Of a stretch of 64,000 nucleotides of DNA, positions 61,236 to 64,000 are shown one piece after another; positions within the stretch are counted from its first letter, which is position 1, and each line of letters starts with the position of its first letter. Source of the stretch: Morella rubra (taxonomy: Eukaryota; Streptophyta; Magnoliopsida; Fagales; Myricaceae). The position numbers were made by a program, and so were the translations under genes. Where the stretch lies: assembly GCA_003952965.2 (NCBI GenBank), contig CM025849.1, positions 30,116,473 through 30,180,472 on the forward strand, written 5' to 3'. The notes beneath the pieces are model-generated. The model ran no database searches and had not been told where the DNA came from. It worked only from the letters and a program-made list of their open reading frames with translations.

Positions 61236-62310
61236 AAGTTTCATCTGTGCATTTGCAATTAGAACTAAAAAACAAAAGTAATGCTAAGGGTAAAGAAAAA
61301 AGCACCATTGAAAACATACCTGCACCGTTTAATTGATACATAACATAACTATCTACAACCCTGCTTAAGTTTCATTGTCCAAAATTCTGATAACTGAAGG
61401 TATCAGAAACTGCACAAGCTTTCAATTATGCAGCGCCAGCCAGACACTTGGTGGCCTGCCATTTTTTTTCACCATCAATCATCAAGGATTTTTACATAGC
61501 ACCCGCCAGAATCCTACATTGCCATTGATAGGATTTTCCTCTGTGGCACCTTTAAAGAGATTGATGGTGAACGACAAATTTGAATTGTACACTTCAGCAG
61601 CTATTCCTTGTGATCCCGGTTTGCCACCAGAACACGAGTCCTGCCGGTTGTCAATAAATTTGAGTGCCTATTCATCAAAAGGTAAAACAATGTCTTACTA
61701 CACTTAAAGAAATAACAGCATAAGCATAATACAAACAGATAATCTGCATAAAAGTGCATCACATGATCATATTCTTGGGTCACTTGGTCACAAAGATCAT
61801 GGCTTTGAGATTATAAAAGGACTATGATTTATGCTTCAAATTATGTTCGGAAAGAATGAGAAACTAAAGGAAATGACAGAGCAAACCTGGAAAATGCTAT
61901 CCTAAAAATCACCTTTAAGTACGTATCAAATAATATTATAGTCAACAAACAAATATTGTAAATAATTTAATATCAAAAGCCAATCATTCACTTACTTCTT
62001 GTCCTTCGGTACAAATAAAAGTACAAACTCTAGAGAGCTAACCTGCCAGTCCGGCTCCCGATACAAAGTAAGGAGATGACTCTTTAGGAGTGAAATCCGC
62101 ACAGGATTGAGACAATTCGATTCGAAGTGTATGACAGCCAATATTGATAGTGAAAATTGAACAAATAAAAGAAACATAAGGAATTCCTTGTGATCCAAGT
62201 TTGCCACCAGAACACGATTCCTGTTGGTTGTTAATAAGTTTGAGTGCCTATTCATCAAAAGGTAACACAATTTCTAACTAAACAAAGAAATAACAGCATA
62301 AGCATAGTAC
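61236..62310. repeat. NLR-associated tandem repeat (block B)
   Basis: One full unit (about 61610-62185) and the start of a second, matching the array in block A. At about 62310 the second unit is replaced by the RPM1-like coding sequence. Confidence 0.6.
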
Positions 62311-63925
62311 AAAAAACTCTTACCTTCTTCAGTTCATCCAATTTATCAAGGCCTAAAAACTGGAGCCTCTGAAATCCTTCAGCCTTGAAATGCAATGTCT
62401 CTCCCTCATAAACCTGCAGGAATTCCAGATGTACGAGATTGGGCAAATCTTGAAGCGATTCAAGTGGATCATCTCGTAGTTGACTCCACTGCAAAGATAA
62501 CTTGGCCAAACTATGGAGAGAAGATATCCATTGCGGTAACTTCTCCAAGCGTCCTGACAAGTATAGCCGCTGAAGAGATGGAGGGGGGGAAGATAGGCAT
62601 TCAAGATCGATGATCTCGTTCTCTTCTGTTGAAGTTATAGACAGAGTACGGAGGTTTGTTAGCTTTTCAATGGAAGAGCAAAGAGCAACCCCATTTTCTC
62701 TTCTGAACTTCACAATGCCTAGCCTCCGCAGTTGATTCAGCTTTCCAAGCTCTATCATAATGACATCTCCACCCTGATCTGCCTCTATGAAGCAGAGCTT
62801 CTGTAAGGACCTGAGATTTCCTATTTGTGCCAAGGTCTTGAAACCATACTTGGAATTAAAGTGTGCATAAGATTGTACCTCATACCGATACACCAAGAGG
62901 TGGCGAAGTTTCTGAAGCTGTGAGATCTCAACCGGCAAAACATTGATGCATGTATGTTTAAGATCAAATGTCTCCAGGTTCTGAAGATTCCCAATTGTTC
63001 TTGGAATGGCTTTTATCTTTGTGCCCCTCAAGCTTAGATATTTCAGATGCAACAGCTTGACGATTTCATCTGGAAACACCTCTGGAGCTGCACCTTCCAA
63101 ATCTAACACATTGAGAAGCTTACAATAATGAACAAACAAACTGGGTTGAGAGGACTGAGAAAGTGAATCTACCCTTCGAAACATGAGCAAAGAACGAAGT
63201 CGAGAGATGCTCTGGCTATCGTGTAGATCCGGCGTGGTTTTCTGTATTGATAGACGACGAACTTTTTCTGACCACATCGTGTCTTTTCCTTGAGCTATTG
63301 TCACAAAGTTTTGGTCTCTCGACTTCCGAATGATTATTTCACGAAGCAGGTCATGGACGCTGCAAGTTTTGATCCTCCCTTCACTGGTTGTCCCGGCCAC
63401 GTGGATCAGGCTTCTGTTCAAGAGCTCGTAGAGGTAGCTGTCTGCAACTTCTTCCAATGTCATTCCTTCTCTGGCTTTCACAAATCCCTCCGCTATCCAT
63501 AATCGAATTAGTCTCATTTTGTCAATGAGATGGTAGTCAGGAAAGACGCTCAAATACAGAAAAGAAGGCTTGAGATGGGAAGGCATATCATAATAACTGA
63601 GTGACAGTATTTTTTGCATGCTATTGAGCCTGACGTTTTCTTTGAGTTCGTCAGAAAGGCTACGCTGAATCATATCCCATTCCTCTATCCTCTCCTTGGT
63701 CGCCAATACGCCGCTGATTGTCACAATTGCAAGTGGCAACCCTTCACACCTTGCGAGGATACTTTCTGTAGGACTCTTGAAAGCTGGAGGGCAAGTGTCT
63801 TCACCAAAAGTCTTCCCGGCAAAATAAGCCGGAGATTGGCTACTGCTTAGGAGAGAAATCACAGAGGATTGAGACAATTCGATTCGAAGCGTATGACATC
63901 CAATATTAGAGTGAAAATTGAACAA
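62311..63925 (-). pseudogene. RPM1-like CC-NBS-LRR, C-terminal half, truncated at both ends
   Basis: An open minus frame starts in the window at 63925 (MFNFHSNIGC), but its first about 30 residues come from the tandem-repeat unit, not from an NLR. From about residue 36 it is a genuine RPM1-class NLR: GLPLAIVTISGVLATKERIE (GLPLA at 63728-63742), YLSVFPDYHLIDKMRLIRLWIAEGF, the MHD-like VHDLLREIIIRKS, and an LRR region. The coiled coil, P-loop and kinase-2 are missing. The coding ends at a splice-donor-like AAG|GTAAGAG near 62327, so the frame beyond is intronic and the last exon is not seen. About 540 residues remain of the usual 900 or more. The frame is otherwise undamaged. Confidence 0.75.
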
Positions 63926-64000
63926 AGAAAAGAAAGCACAAGGAATTCAGGATACCATAGTGAAATGGAGACCTGCAGAAATAAATATCAGCGAAACAAA
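63840..64000. repeat. NLR-associated repeat unit resumes at the window edge
   Basis: From GCTTAGGAGAGAAATC to the end, this matches 17150-17310. The homology to block A therefore continues past the RPM1-like piece and beyond the window. Confidence 0.6.

Larger units (their letters stand above)
55750..62310. repeat. Segmental duplication block B (main part)
   Basis: Collinear with about 10806-16770 in the same orientation, with the LTR-like repeat, CACTA end, F-box scrap, LINE tail and NLR-linked unit in the same order. Differences: the foldback insertion (56811-57619), a deletion of the part matching 12959-13424, a longer F-box scrap, and the switch into the RPM1-like exon at 62311. Confidence 0.8.

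Noticed and set aside
60900..63925. RNase H-like sequence downstream of the RPM1-like exon as an integrated NLR domain, with a splice acceptor CATTTTCAG at its edge
   Set aside because: The acceptor-like bases are part of LINE coding sequence (HFQIF matching HAFQLF in the full LINE), four copies of the fragment exist in the window, and it ends in a poly-A tail, so it is a LINE insertion.

Overview
The window looks like a repeat-rich, disease-resistance-type region of an angiosperm nuclear genome, most likely a woody dicot. The host genes visible are plant families: a G-type lectin receptor kinase, two NLR classes, PPR and F-box pieces, and captured fragments of a NADPH double-bond reductase, a WDR26-like protein and a NIP aquaporin. 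Both LTR retrotransposons carry the plant initiator-Met primer-binding site. I see no intact host protein-coding gene. Nearly every host reading frame is truncated or broken by stops and small indels. The longest undamaged frames are an ORF of about 414 codons inside a copia element and an NLR fragment at the right edge.

Left part (1-23.1 kb). A chimeric receptor-kinase scrap and two LINE RNase H scraps precede a nearly full-length but disrupted G-type lectin receptor kinase (minus strand, 3247-5676). A CACTA end and a dispersed repeat follow, then block A of a local segmental duplication (about 8.6-17.4 kb: kinase tail, F-box and PPR scraps, LINE tails, an LTR-like repeat, a CACTA end and NLR-linked tandem repeats). 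A disrupted RPP13-like CC-NBS-LRR gene lies on the minus strand (17.70-21.32 kb), with a hAT MITE with perfect target-site duplications just upstream.

Middle (23.1-52.5 kb) is a nest of mobile elements. A Ty3/gypsy element (23142-29068, TSD CCAAA) is followed by a second copy of the dispersed repeat. A full-length plant L1-type LINE then spans 31589-52506, bounded by a perfect 16-bp TSD. It is split twice: by a Pack-MULE-like element (33365-37295) with about 540-bp inverted arms carrying host gene pieces, and by a SIRE/Maximus-type copia element (40138-50723, TSD CTTCG) whose removal restores the LINE frame exactly. Without the two insertions the LINE is about 6.4 kb.

Right part (52.5-64 kb) is block B, a rearranged copy of block A. 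It carries an additional 809-bp foldback element (perfect 9-bp TSD; block A keeps the empty site), extra tandem repeats and, at the right edge, the second half of an RPM1-like NLR (minus strand) grafted onto the tandem-repeat unit. All functional statements are family-level inferences from reading the sequence; no database search was run.
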